From positions 87,021,432 to 87,085,431 of the forward strand of contig CAXKWD010000009.1 of NCBI GenBank assembly GCA_964059195.1: a stretch of 64,000 bases of DNA, given 5' to 3'. The DNA comes from Ectobius pallidus. Its lineage: Eukaryota > Arthropoda > Insecta > Blattodea > Ectobiidae. Below, piece after piece: positions 1 to 12,204 of the stretch. The notes beneath the pieces were generated by a model, which searched no databases, was not told the DNA's origin, and saw nothing but the letters and a program-made list of their open reading frames with translations. How positions within the stretch are numbered: position 1 is the stretch's first letter; each line of letters begins with the position of its first letter. A program made the position numbers and the translations under genes.

Positions 1-57
1 ATAATGTCAAGGCACGCAGACATATGAAATTTTCAACCTACATCAAAGAGGATTATT

Positions 58-89
<32 letters not shown>

Positions 90-651
90 AAAAGGGATAA
101 TCAATATAGGCCTCAATATGGTCAAACGTTGTTCGATTTGGACGAAACTCACTATACAGGGGTTTTCTGGGCCAAGGACCTCGAATCTGAGGTCGCTTTT
201 ACCAGACGACGCTATATAATCGTGGTATGTAATTCACGTGATTTAGGTGTTAATAAATATAATGATTTAACTTTTATGCTCTTAATTTTTAATTTTTGAA
301 ATAATTATCGCGGGCAATCGCTTGATTTGTAAGTCCATCCTTGACGATTCATTTGTTTAGAATATCAAGGCCCGCAGACGTATGAAATTTTCAACCTACA
401 CGGAAGAGGGATATTCAATATAGGCCTAAATATGGTCAAACATTGTTCGACTTGGACGAAACTCACTATGCAGGGGTTTTCTGGGCCAGGGAACTCTAAT
501 CTGAGGTCGCTTTTACCAGGCGACACTATCTAATCGTGGTATTTAGTCCACGTGATTTAGGTGTTAATAAATATAATGATTTAACTATTATGCTCTTAAT
601 TTTTAATTTTTGAAATAATTATCGCGTGCGAAGCCGCGGGCACACGCTAGT
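1..651 (+). mobile_element. Helitron-like element, two tandem units with 3' end
   Basis: Two head-to-tail copies of a roughly 300-bp unit are visible (about 1-358 and 359-651). Both carry the same landmarks in order: a start near aaggcncgcagac, tatgaaattttcaacctac, gacgaaactcactat, ggggttttctgggcca, and gtgatttaggtgttaataaa. The second unit ends in a GC-rich hairpin (stem gcgtg 624-628 with cacgc 643-647) that finishes in CTAG (647-650) followed by T, as expected for a Helitron 3' terminus. The first unit has a decayed version of that end near 310-330. No Rep/helicase coding is seen, so it would be non-autonomous. A TTA-rich microsatellite (about 52-89) interrupts the first unit. The 5' end lies left of the window. 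The Helitron call rests on the end structure and on related copies at 12.2 and 14.0 kb. Confidence 0.6.
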
Positions 652-661
652 AAGTAATAAC

Positions 662-1388
662 CATGGCCTGGATTCTAATGTCATTTTTTTATCGATGCTG
701 CATAGACATTGGCAACTTGTACATAAATCCTAATCATGGCTTCTAGATTATAGAAATATATTTTTATTAGGTAATTTTCTGTTATTTTATGCCATTTTAT
801 ATTTTTAGGGCATTTATTTCAATTTTACGTCATTATTTTGTCATTTTGCGTAATTTTCTTCCTTATTTAGTCATTTTCATGCATTTAGATTGAGTGTATT
901 AACTTTTTTTTCGTCGCTAGTGGTTCTCTCTTTGAAGTGTTGTTTGTTCAATGAAAGGAGGAAAAGTGTTATGTCTCAGTCGGAAATGAGAATCAAAGAA
1001 ACGCCAAAATTTTGTATTATATTACTATTGTTATTAGATTGACTTGGCACCTGCTTGGATTTGAGAGTGCAAAAACTACGGTTTACCCTCAATAAACAAT
1101 AATATAATCCGGCAGACCGCAAAAGGAAATGCCGAAGTTTGACTTGACAGTGCCTCAGTGCCAGTATAAATTTCCGTGAGAAAAGATCATTCACACCATT
1201 ACAGTTATTTACAGTTTTTACAATTATGCAAAAATTAGTCTAAAACTTTGTGTGTACAATCGTATTTTTTTATAAATAAAATATATATTTTAGGTCATTT
1301 TTTATAATTAAGTAATTTTCTTTAACATTTAGGGTCATTTTATAGGTCATTTTTCAAACAATTTTAGGTCATCAGAATCCGGGCCCTG
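662..1388. mobile_element. hAT-like non-autonomous element, 727 bp
   Basis: Imperfect terminal inverted repeats are present: the left end reads catggcctggattctaatg and the reverse complement of the right end reads cagggcccggattctgatg. They are flanked by an 8-bp direct repeat, gtaataac on the left (654-661) and gtaaaaac on the right (1389-1396), matching at 7 of 8 positions. The interior is AT-rich and full of repeats of the kind aggtcatttt. No transposase coding is visible. The 8-bp duplication and the cagggcccgg-like terminus fit the hAT superfamily. It inserted 11 bp after the end of the preceding Helitron-like element. Confidence 0.65.
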
Positions 1389-1396
1389 GTAAAAAC

Positions 1397-2560
1397 CTTT
1401 GTAACTAGGCTAATAAAACGTGGCATAGAATATTTCTTGAATAAATATTACCTTAATTGCTTTTTGGGAATGCAGAGAAAACAAGATAAATTAACCACAA
1501 CACGTTTTCATGCATACAGCCACAAATGACGTTTTCTGACTTTTCGTTATGAAGAGTTTGTTGATTAATCCCTTCCCGACATTCCAATCTTATGAAACTT
1601 AGTTTCTTAATTGACAACACAAAAATGAAAATCGCCATTTTTATTTCCCTATTTTCAGTTACTATGTTTAACAATTTCATAAAGTTCGATTTCAAAGTCT
1701 TCGATTTTACGCTATACCTGTAATCAGGAGCGAGGTCACAACCACTGATGTTTCATAAGAAATTACCTATGATGTTTTCTGCTAACGTGAAAATGTCAAG
1801 CTGTAGATCACTGTGCATCACAAGAGACTGGGAGTTCAGAAATGACACGAGAAGTACATATTTGAACGTATGCATTCACGTTTGAGGGGAAAAAAATCAA
1901 CATTTAACTTTTTTAAATTTCCACCAGAGTACCTATGGTATAAAACCAACATAACGCTATGTCTGAAACGTAGTTTTCCCTTTTTGGTTCCCCCTCCCCC
2001 CCCAAAAAAACTAAGTAGAAAAAAGTTCAAATTTTCAAAACATCATAGAATTGCCGAAAATGACACAATCTTTAAAATTCTTTCTCTGATGTGTTGCTTT
2101 TTATGCATAGATTGCTGTGAACCTGGATATGTAGCTATCAATACTACATTTTTTTTCAAAATTACAAAAATCGTCAATACCATTACATAAAACCTACGTC
2201 ACAGTTGTATTTTCTGAGTATTAGGAGACCTGTGATTCACAACATTCCCTTATTCGTAAGGTTTCATTTGATGTATAAATAATTAAACATAGAAGTCTCT
2301 CAGTTTAATAATCCCACAAATTTTATTCTTTGCAAAATTCCAAAGAAATCAATATCGAACGACACACACACAATGATTGCTCATTAATGGTTATGCACCT
2401 GGTTGTCATATTGGTAAGGGGTCCTTCCGAATTAGGTTTGAAAAAGTGTTCCGGCATTTATTCAGAAAAAAACAAGCCTTGTCATATTGATATAACTTTG
2501 TAAAACATCACTATTCTTAGATAACATACCGTTGATAACTTTATACAACGAGTGATAACT
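1397..2560. other. AT-rich stretch without recognisable genes
   Basis: Short open frames here have no recognisable domain and overlap on both strands. I see low-complexity tracts (poly-C and poly-A near 1988-2010) but no splice-framed exon, RNA gene or clear repeat boundary. Confidence 0.5.
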
Positions 2561-2564
2561 AGGG

Positions 2565-3095
2565 CCCGGATTTTTAGGTTTTTATAAACCCTGGTTAAGT
2601 TTTTTTAAATATATTAATAGTATATTGCGATCCAAGTGCCGTAAGGCACGTTTACGGGTCGAGGAAACAGATTGAAAACCCGAGGCGCAGCCGAGGCTTT
2701 TTAAGTTTTCGAGACCCGTAAATGCCTTTACGGCCCGTGTGTTGCATGCTATTTTTTGCACGATGATTATTTATATCAATTTAATTATATTAATTGTGAT
2801 ATTACCTGAAAATATTATGTAAATACATTCTTGAAAATAGATGTTTATTTCAGAAAGTGATTCGCATGTGTTTGTTGTTATGGGAACCGAATATTTGTCC
2901 GGGGGGCCGTGGCCATAAAGGCTTGTATTATGAAGTGTATCGAAATGAATTATGACGTAGCGCTTGGACCGTAAGTGTTTTAACCTCATCGCAACCGGCC
3001 TTAGCAACAAGTCTGTGTGGGAATGTCAACTTACGATCCATGTAAACAAAGTTCGTAAGTACCACTTACTAGCTAAGGAGTGCAAAAAATAGTTT
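2565..3095 (+). repeat. Dispersed repeat family, copy 1
   Basis: A segment starting near tagggcccggatttttagg and including tagtatattgcgatccaag, gtgattcgcatgtgtttgtt and ttacgatccatgtaaac. It reappears in reverse orientation at about 8535-8890, and its left part appears again in reverse at about 46600-46675. The repeated element is unclassified. It may be a composite: the first 30 bp look like a hAT-type terminus and the rest like another element. Confidence 0.55.
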
Positions 3096-3286
3096 TATTT
3101 CAGTTTTTTACCATTTTCAGAGATTTCTTTTAGTTTCAAAAGTACAATAAACACATTAAAAAAATGTATTAATTCATTTTATTTTTACTTAAATTTCCAA
3201 AAAACTTGAGGAATACTTTTTTGCTTAATAAATAATTACTCCCGTCATTTCCAACTCTGCCACATAAATTCAACAAGAACGTTTCT

Positions 3287-3307
3287 CAATCAATCAATCA
3301 ATCAATC
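3287..3307. repeat. (caat)n microsatellite
   Basis: Five tandem copies of caat (tcaatcaatcaatcaatcac context). Confidence 0.8.
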
Positions 3308-3847
3308 ACCTTTTAGAATACTTTAATTTCGGCGTCTTACTGGAGCAAACACTGTGAACAAACTGCAAGTGTAAGCTTCTTAAGAATGCCATTAATTTTC
3401 TGCTAAAGAAACCGGAGATTTTGGTTCATGAACGATTTCCATTACCGGGAAAATGAGATACAAAATGACAAAATTTCAAACTGCAATGCTATATTTTCTT
3501 GTATTGATGCAGTGATAACAATGAGCAATATGCAAAATGTAGGCAGATATTTAAAAAGCAATTTTTAGTATAAGAATAATAATTCGATTAATTACGTAGT
3601 TTGTTAAGTATTTTATAGCATTTTAATTAAAACATGGTTTTAGTTATTTTAGTTTCTAACGTCCTATTTACCGTTTTTAGGTTTATTAAAGATTGGACTA
3701 TGTGACTACCATGATTTCGAAACGGATAATTATGTTAAAATATCATAGTCAGCTAACAAGGAACAAAATAGTTTAAAACCTAAGAATCCTATTATTAATT
3801 TATATAATCTGTTTTTTCTTATTGGAATGAGTTACATGTAGTAACAC

Positions 3848-4968
3848 CACAGTATAGTATAACAGTAGCGAAGCTCTAATGAAAGGAAAATGCATCCTTT
3901 TGACAGATCGTGCGACACTAGCACCCCAAGCGGCCAGCAGGATGGAACTAGCAAACAGCCATTTCCAGCATTGGAAAGATACGAATATATGGCTGTATTT
4001 CTTCTTATTTTTAAAATTACCAGAACGAGAATATTACCGGAAAGGCATACTGGTGAACTCACCAAATCATAGACTTTATGGTAATATAAAGAAGTTGTAG
4101 TTTCAAGATCGATGACATTGTATATCTTATAAAGTATCAGACCGGTTTCCGTCCACCATATAAGCTACATCCCTACATCTTCAAGAATTTAATTGACCTA
4201 CTACTAACATATACTGTACTTACACTGAAAATTCTGACAAATAAGAAAACTTAATAATTTCAATAAGCATGTAGTAGTACTAGTTCAGAAATTAGGGGGG
4301 AAAGTAAAGTTCTATAGGCATATAGCACGATAGGCCTATGGCCAGTATCAGATGCAATAGCAAAACACTTTTGTATTTTTCTTCATTTTGTTAAACACGA
4401 TAAATTATTAAAAAGTAAAGGATTAAACACGTTATCTTTATTCTCGACAGTTTAATTTTGTTAAAATCAATTATATATACCTAACATAACCTCGTGTTAA
4501 AACATTTTTAAAATTAGTAGGGTCAGGTGGGGTATTTGTAAAGAGGCCTATATATTTAGAAACCTTTGCATCGTTAGGATTTTCATTTATGATATACATA
4601 TAAAAATAATTAATTGTATATAGCATTTTCAAGCCATTTTCTGCTCCTAAAATTAAAAGAAATAGGAGTAAATACACTAGTATGGATGCAAGCATGATAA
4701 TCACAAATTTGCAATTTAATTTCACAAATAACTGTTTTTGCTTACCTCTCAGGATCTTTAGGGAACCTGAAGAAAGATAAATCGGGAGAATTCCTTTGTC
4801 TGTTGGTGCAATTTATAGCACCACAAGCATTTCCATAAAATATTGTTGACATTTTACATAAGCAACAATGTAATATATTGTGTGGTTCTTGCTCACCGCT
4901 ACGAGCGCTGCAGTCGCGCCGGTTGAAAAAAACTGTATGGAGCTTCGCTACTGTTATACTATACTGTG
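3848..4968 (-). mobile_element. P-element-like unit with THAP exon, 1.12 kb
   Basis: A 29-bp perfect inverted repeat bounds this segment: 3848-3876 begins cacagtatagtataacag and 4940-4968 is its exact reverse complement. Immediately outside both ends is the same 7-bp word, gtaacac (3841-3847 and 4969-4975), as a target-site duplication would leave. Inside, about 90 bp from the right end and reading inward on the minus strand, lies a THAP-type exon with a splice donor. P-superfamily transposons have a THAP domain at the transposase N terminus, terminal repeats starting with CA, and 7-8 bp target duplications. I see no further transposase-like coding between 3877 and 4740, so the unit looks internally deleted. 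Other THAP-bearing transposons (Kolobok, ISL2EU) use different target sites. Confidence 0.6.
4746..4852 (-). CDS. THAP zinc-finger exon (first coding exon, partial)
   Basis: Read on the minus strand, an ATG at 4852 opens a 35-codon exon that stops at a consensus donor (AG|GTAAG, intron starting at 4745). The peptide begins MSTIFYGNACGAINCTNR and ends LSFFRFPKDPE plus a split arginine codon. This matches the N-terminal half of a THAP domain: a C-x4-C zinc-ligand pair close to the start and the conserved FFRFPKDPER-type segment where an intron commonly falls. The second half (the C-x2-H ligands and the AVPTIF-type segment) would be on a later exon, which I cannot find down to coordinate 1. THAP domains bind DNA in zinc-dependent fashion in host proteins and transposases. 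Position within an inverted-repeat-bounded unit suggests a transposase remnant and not a host gene. The frame is intact. Confidence 0.65.
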
Positions 4969-4975
4969 GTAACAC

Positions 4976-7240
4976 TAATACACTTTTTAAATGCTCGAGA
5001 ACTATCTTAGTATTGCCATAATAAAATTGTAGAGAGATCTGTTTAAATATTAGCATATTTTCTTATGTTATTTGGTCTTAAGTATTATATTATATTAGAA
5101 AAATATTACCACTTTTCAAATATTTGCACAAGAAATTATCTGCAAATGTATTATATCAGAAAACTCGTAGGCGGGAATCTCAGAAATATAATGAAAATGT
5201 GGCAGACCGAACACAATTGCCAAAGGCCAACTCAAATTCAACAATGGAATCATTGTTTGATTTTCATCCACTGTTAAGCTGGAATTACAATTGTCACAAA
5301 ACTGTGTTTTATTGATGTCATCTCGTTTATTATGATGTTAACCTATTCCTAGTGAATTTTCCGAGCTCAATGTTAATCACTAAATTAGATATAATTTTTT
5401 AAATATCAGTAGGTGCAAATATCAGTCAACTCCGTAACGGAGCGTTTTCCGGTCCTAATATTAACAGTTTGAAATATCAAAGCATTTTTATTCATTGTTT
5501 CTATAGGTCATTGGCTTGCGATTCACCTTGTATCAATTTTATCTCAAATATTTACGATAATGGACAAAAAAAATTAAAACTTTTAATTTAGAATATAGAA
5601 TCGAGATTTTTTAATGCTAAATTTTGTTACTATGGTCAGACTTTTTAATGTAAAATATTTATTTTCATATCCCATGCATGCTAAGAATAGAGTGCATAAA
5701 TGCCTCCTCATTAAGAAAAAGAAATTTAAAAATTAGTGCTAACTATTGCCATTTTACTGCCAACTTACTTATTGTTATGGGGTGGAGACTGCGTTACGGT
5801 GTGGACACTTGCGTTATGGTGTGGACATTCATTTCAAGATGTGGACATGTTTTCGATAATGTATTCATATAATGAGTTAAATACAATTAATAAGCTCAAT
5901 TAAAATTAAATTAAACATATGCAAGCCAATAGGGTCACCACTGTAACAGTGTTCAACACCGTAACGAATTTCTTCGTGACGGAGTTGACCGTTACGGAGT
6001 TGACATTTTTTTTTTTGTTCATAAGTTCTCGAAGTTAAGACTGAAAAAAACGACGATTCATCACATGCTTTATCTTCAAATACAGCCAAAAATTCTTTGC
6101 TAGACTAAAAATATTTATAAAAATCACAAAATCACACTTTTTTCTACGTTACGTTGTTGACATGCAATTAAGGTACTTTCCTGAAAAATCTGGTTTTTTG
6201 CTCTTACGCTTCCTACAATCACACAAGGAATACTTTTGTGGTTGCCACATTGTTGCCATCGTTCTTCCCAATTAACTTATGGCCGTAGGTAATGCCGCAA
6301 TAGCATAGTTGGCGAAAATTTAATTTCTACGTGCGTTACGGTGTTGACTGGCGTAATGCAGGAACACTCAGTTAAGCACTTAAATAAAAATAAATAACAC
6401 AGTACAAATAAGAATAAAATAATTATCGTAATATCATCAATGAGAGTGAGCATACCTTCTGCAGTTCCTGTATTTACAACTTTTTTAGAAGACTTCTCGG
6501 TCAATTTCTTAGCTTTCGTACATGCAATACTTCGAGTTGGGACATTGATTTCATGGGTAATTTGTAGTTCCTGTCAACATTTCAAGCTATTAAATACCAC
6601 AATATATCAGAATAAAACTATACTTTTTATTTTTTAACTAGATAAATGATGATTAGTTGATTACATACGAGTAAATAGTAAAAAGGGAGGAAATTCCTAA
6701 TTTACGAGACTGGCAAGGTTGGGACACGAAATTCCCCACAATCGGAATGACCCATTGATGTTGCCGAATATCTGATCTTTTTTTAAAATAATGATACTCA
6801 TACTAACCACAATAAATATTTTTTGACATTAAACTTTTCTTGTGTTATTACTAATTTTGTTATTTAACAGTAAACATCAATTATAAATTAAAATTCATTT
6901 CAAGAGACCTTTAAATTACATTAACTTTAAAAGCCATCAAATCACTAAAATGATCCGATATGAGGCTACACTATTAATAATACATGTGTTGTATATCCTC
7001 AGGTTACTGAGGCACTCAGCGCGTGTAAAGTTTATCCAGCCACTGACTTTGGCACATTGGCACATTACTTCCGTCCTTAGTCAAATACTCTCAATAAGTA
7101 ATACCGTCCACTCCCTGTCTTTTTCCGGGACACGCTACTACTAGCGCCGCCAGTGAGCAGGAATGGGCAGTTACTCGTCAGCTGATATAGTTAACGTTTG
7201 TCTGTTGTGTTTTGTGTACGAAAATATAATATAAATTCTA
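4976..7240. other. AT-rich stretch with a recurring GTTACGG-GTTGAC motif
   Basis: No domain-bearing open frame was recognised. Between about 5425 and 6350, a degenerate word of the form cgttacggngttgac or its reverse complement occurs about eight times (near 5425, 5792, 5814, 5947, 5966, 5982, 6142 and 6331). Near 7080-7200 the sequence becomes locally less AT-rich, without a supportable exon. Confidence 0.4.
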
Positions 7241-7454
7241 GTAAAACAGGGTGCCCACGGGGGGTGGGTTAAGACGCAGACTGCGTCATTGAAATTTCTG
7301 GGGGGGGGGGAAATATTATCGTGTTATGAATTTTCTGGCCGGGGGTTGAAAATTGTTGCAAAATTAGAGTTTTATATGTTATAAATAAAAACGGCCAAGT
7401 TCTATAACTTCAAAAGGTCTCTTTTAATTCTTTATAAAGATGAAGAATTTCGAC

Positions 7455-7910
7455 AGCCATGGGCGTACCCGGGGGGGGGCGCAAGGAAAAAAAATGTATA
7501 TTATTAATTATTATCGTCAGGTGTTTTTCTTTTAAGACAATTATTATAATTGCAGAAGTTTTACCAAATCGACAACATGGAAGCAGAATCCACAGTGGAT
7601 TAGGAAAGGGGGTTCAGACCCCCAAGAGTCAAAACCTAAAATTCTATATTTGTATTTAAAAATATATATTTATTTAATTAAACAAGATTTGTTGGTGTGT
7701 CAAATAAGTTATGATATAGCAGTTATTTTCTTTTCATAACATAATGAGTAGGCCTATTATGTCCACTGTTCCATGTGCTATTTAACTTTTCTTATAAATA
7801 GTAATAAGTATTATAATTTAGGTAACAATTTCATGTTTAAGTTGCCATGTCTTAGAGTATAGTAAACAAATTTGCTAACTAGTTTTTCAGTGCTAAAATA
7901 GCGTAAAATA
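7455..7910. repeat. hAT-related degraded repeat
   Basis: It starts with gggcgtacccggggggggg-type sequence, resembling ggcgtagcc termini of hAT-like elements seen elsewhere here. Its right part (about 7845-7905, with gttgccatgtcttagagta and aaatttgctaactagt) is the reverse complement of part of the 433-bp element at 47356-47788 and resembles 21650-21700. The boundaries are unclear. Confidence 0.35.
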
Positions 7911-8534
7911 TGATTTTCATTATTGAGAGTATTTGCCTTAGTAAATAGTCCACCACAGGAAAAGCATTCAGTGTCGTTCTCTTCCTCATCATCACCATCT
8001 GAAGTCTCCTCCGAATTTATAAAAGGCTGCTAAACAGCTTACAGCTTCCAGAAAGATAGATTTGGACGTCGCCGAAAAAATTCTTAGTAATTTTTTTAAC
8101 ATGCAAGAATTTTGACATTCCATGAAATATAAAACTGATATAGGCCTAATTTTGTTAAACTGTTCATATGACCCGCGACCAACTCCTTAAGTTCATTAGT
8201 GGCCCAGCATGTAAAAGAAATCAAGGCTGCCCTACTTTACACAGTCAATCTACTTATTACAATATTATTCTATGCGAAAAAAAGTGCCGTTACCCTTGTC
8301 GTGACCTTATGTTTTTCTTTCTGATTATGGCCATTGATATTTTCTGGACTCATAAAATATTCTGCCGCTCAATCGTCTTATCCCTAACTGTACACGACAA
8401 ACCCGATCTAATTCCAAAACGGGAGCACAATATCCTATGGATTGGTAAATTTAGACACCCACCAACTGGTAGCCATTTCAAATGCGTTCCTGAATTATAT
8501 GGAAGTGGAAATATGTGTGGTAATATATACTTTT

Positions 8535-8895
8535 TGCACGACTTAACTAATTAGTGGTACTTACGAATGTTGTTGCTGTGGATCGTAAGTTTACATTCCC
8601 GCACGCAATCTTGTTGCTATGGAAACAAAACAAATTTCCATGGGGTAAGAGTTTCCGGGCGGTAAGAATTTACTTACAGCACACATCATAACACAAGCCT
8701 TTATGGACAAGGCCCACCAGGACAAATATTCGGTTCCCAAAACAACAAACACATGCGAATCACTTTCTGAAATAAACATCTATCTTCAATAATGTATATA
8801 CATAATATTTTCAGGTAATATCTCAATTAATATAACTAAATTGATATAAATAATCATCGTGCAAAAAATAGTATGCAATACTCGTGCCGTAAGCG
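8535..8895 (-). repeat. Dispersed repeat family, copy 2 (inverted)
   Basis: Reverse-complement partner of 2565-3095, sharing the words aacaaacacatgcgaatcac, attcggttccca and atcatcgtgcaaaaaatag. A following block to about 8999 (cgatccgtatgcatcgctta, tatcgcaatatactatta) matches 46600-46675 in direct orientation. Confidence 0.55.
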
Positions 8896-9667
8896 CATAA
8901 CAGATCTCGGAAAATTGAAAATTGAGCGCCTCGTTTTTTCAAACTCTTTCCTCGATCCGTATGCATCGCTTACGGCACTTGTATCGCAATATACTATTAG
9001 GAGGAGGGAATGCTGGAAAAAGACGACCGGATGCACTAAATGAAGACGGCCTTGACGTAAACAATCAGAGCACGAGACAAAAACTAGACTATTACCATAG
9101 GATTATACTTTTTGTTTGATTCTTTTTTTGTAGTGATATGGGCAGTCATCAGTATAGGCTGTACTTCCTGTGTGAATGAATAAAATACAAATGGACTTTA
9201 TACCAGCAACTTTACAATGTTTTAATCTTTGCCTAGGCCTTCGGCTTATCTCCGCTAAATTCAGATCATCTTTTATTGGTTTAGATGCCTCAGTAATAAA
9301 AAAACTAAAATGAAACAACATTGCTTTATATCCTGTCACATTTATAAAAATCAAAACATTTAAAAGTTTTACAAAAACATTAACACTGACTGAATCGTCT
9401 TCAGTTACATCTTCTTATATAGCCTACATTGGATGCGTTGATGCATTTCAAGAATTTTTAAAGTAATTTCTATTATAAGCGATTCTGTTTTTATATATAA
9501 AAAAAGTTTGTCTGGGATAACCAAAATATCCCACTTAGTTGTGGGAGGGTGAATATATTATCTCAATTACTACAGTCCTAGTGCGTGGCTAGATTTATCC
9601 TGTGTGCTGTTAATTTCCTGTGCAATGCAAGAAATGTTTTCCTGTTTTTTAAAATTAATTCTAATGA

Positions 9668-9975
9668 AATGATGGGGTACGCCGTAGCGTAGTGGTTGAG
9701 GCGCTGCGCTACAAACCGGAAGGTCGCGGGTTCGATCCCCGATGAGGTCGTTGGAGTTTTTCAATTGGCCTGATCCTTCTGGTGGCACTATGGCCCTGGG
9801 GTCGACTCGGCCTCTAACAGAAATGAGTACCAGGAGCAATCCTGGGGGTAAAGGCTGACAACCTTACCACCTTCACGTGCCGAATATCTAAAAAAAACCT
9901 GGGAGCCTCAGCCTCCTGGAACCCTCTGGGCAATATTGCCTATAGTCAATCTCACATAGCACCACTGCTATACAG
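9668..9975 (+). mobile_element. tRNA-derived SINE (family A)
   Basis: The 5' end is tRNA-like with an A-box-like segment (tagcgtagtggttgagg) and a B box (gggttcgatcccc), followed by a tRNA-unrelated body of about 230 bp with ggtggcactatggccctgg and aaaggctgacaaccttacc. A 3'-body fragment of the same family lies on the opposite strand at 19509-19640. No acceptor stem can be paired, so this is a SINE head and not a functional tRNA gene. Confidence 0.7.
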
Positions 9976-12200
9976 TGTGTAGGGGCACAGATACAGCAGA
10001 CACGCTTCTGGTGACTTAACAGTTCCGATATCTAATCTTAAAACACGTTAACGGTTTTAAGCTTATCGAATGCCAACCCATGCCCTTGAATGTTTATGCT
10101 TATCAGCAGAGCTCGAATTTCTGTATGCATGTTTTTATATTAGTTAAAATTAAAAAAGTTTGCTATATGTGTACGAATTGGAATATGTGGAATGGTTTAA
10201 GACATTTTTGCATGTTCCAAACTTGTACACACTTCAGGGCCCAGTACATATTTTTACATATTTTAGTAAAAACTCGCATATCTCTGCATATGTGAACGTT
10301 TTATTTTATGTTCCATGTTTTATTATTTCAAAGTTACTTTTGTAATATTTTTACTTCCTCTGCCCGTACATATAAAAGATTAGATAAATACATACGAACT
10401 AAGAACTGACGTGCATTGTTATGATACCAGAACGGCTAATGACGTAATTATACCATTTAGAAGGCTTAAGACGACACAGAATAATTATACGGTAAAATGT
10501 ATGACCTTGTATAATAAATTACCAGTAAATGTTAGGAAATTGACAACGAGGCCTTTAAAAACACAATAATGCGCTGCCGCTGACTATATTAACAGTGATT
10601 TTTAGATTATTGTAAATATAGGCTATTATTCTTTTGATGATGCTACATGTACAACTGTTTTTACTTTCTAACAAATAAAGATTTATATTGATATTAATAC
10701 CCTAGATACTATAGGTAGGGGAAGTAATGTTTTCGACCCGATATTTGAAATTGAGTTTTAATATAAATTCACGTTATAATATAGCCTGAATCCAAAACTA
10801 CTACGGTACTTTCAGAAACTTGTCTGTGTGGTGTGTATCTGTGAACAACCTAGCTCAATAACGAAAAATCGTATTAAAACAAAATATTTTAATATTGAGG
10901 GTAGAGGAAGTTAAGTGGTTCACATTAGATTTTTTTTTTAAATTTTGTTTTACTAGCATCTGTATTTCAAATCTGAATTCTTGAATTGTTATGAAATGTT
11001 GAAAACCAGATGTAGAACTTTATCTGAATTAAGTTCCTGGAGATGTTGCGAGGTTTAGAATGGTCCCTGTTACTTCTTGTGATGTTGAGCGGAGTTTCAG
11101 CGAGTACAAAGCGATTTAAAAAGACAATAGATGCAATGTTTAAAATTGAGTTCTGTAAAACGGTGCTTTGCAAGTAGATAATTCTAACTAAAAAAAATTA
11201 AGATATATCCTTTCCCAAACAATAAAATTGTAGCAACATCTTTAAAATGTCCTATTATGTTTGGAAGTAGGTTAAATATTTCTTTTGTAATTTTTCTTTA
11301 AATTCTGTGTGGCATGTATTCTACTCCTTTCTGTGTTTTCCATTTTTGCAATAAATTTTTTATCGCACTCCATTTATAACTATGGATGGCCGAAAATATA
11401 AGGTGTTCTTTATATTATTTTGCACATTTGTATAAAAAATAGTCCATATTTTACTCCATATTTTGAGAATTTTTAGCTATTGTGTACATAATTAGCCATT
11501 TTTATTACATATAAACCCTAGCCCTGATTATCTGATAACGGATCATTTAAATGTGATTCGTACATCCTGATTCACGAAAAATATAATCCCACAGTCATCT
11601 GCATAAAATTGGGAGTAGTACTCAACTATCAAATTTTTTTTATACCAAACCAGTACCGGTATCAACACAATTACGTCTGACTTTCCTTAATTCAACACTT
11701 TAGCCTATACATCGTATCGTAGAAAAAGTAGTTTACAAAACTTGGTGTTCAAAGTGTAGCCTACTATTATAACAGAATCTCGGAAGCCCAAAAAACCTAG
11801 ACTTCGTTTTGTTTTCTTTGACTTGTTCTCGATTCTGTTAAAACCCACTTCTCACCCTTATATCGCAGTATACTATGATGAAATTCTCTTCTCTTATTTC
11901 TCTAGATTTTCATACATCGAAACATGGAATTCTATGCGCATGAGTTTCCAGGTTTTACAACAAATGCATGAATTACATATTTTATTATCAATCGTTGTTT
12001 TACGTAAGAAATATAAATAATTACACAAAAATCGAATCTTGTGCTGCCATATGGGCATACAGATTAGAAATGAAACTATTAAAACATATCACAGTCTCAT
12101 GAACCCCACGCAGATCATGCATAAAGAATTTAAAAATTGATAATAAAAAAGCTTTAAAAACCGGCTTTGAGGTGTATTTCACGATTCAAGTGCGCCACCC
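9976..12200. other. AT-rich stretch, no supported gene
   Basis: I see no exon-like frame. Near 10735-10860 the sequence resembles the dispersed repeat at 22250-22420. Two isolated words resemble hAT-type ends (cagggcccag at about 10237, and ccctagccctg at about 11520), but no target duplication links them. Confidence 0.4.
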
Positions 12201-12204
12201 GGGG

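Noticed and set aside
8168..8554. 128-codon open frame on the plus strand
   Set aside because: No recognisable domain, alternative start codons only in part of it, and the right end runs into a known dispersed repeat. It is probably chance.
10237..11530. Possible hAT-like element between cagggcccag and ccctagccctg
   Set aside because: The two ends are weakly related and the flanking 8-mers do not match.
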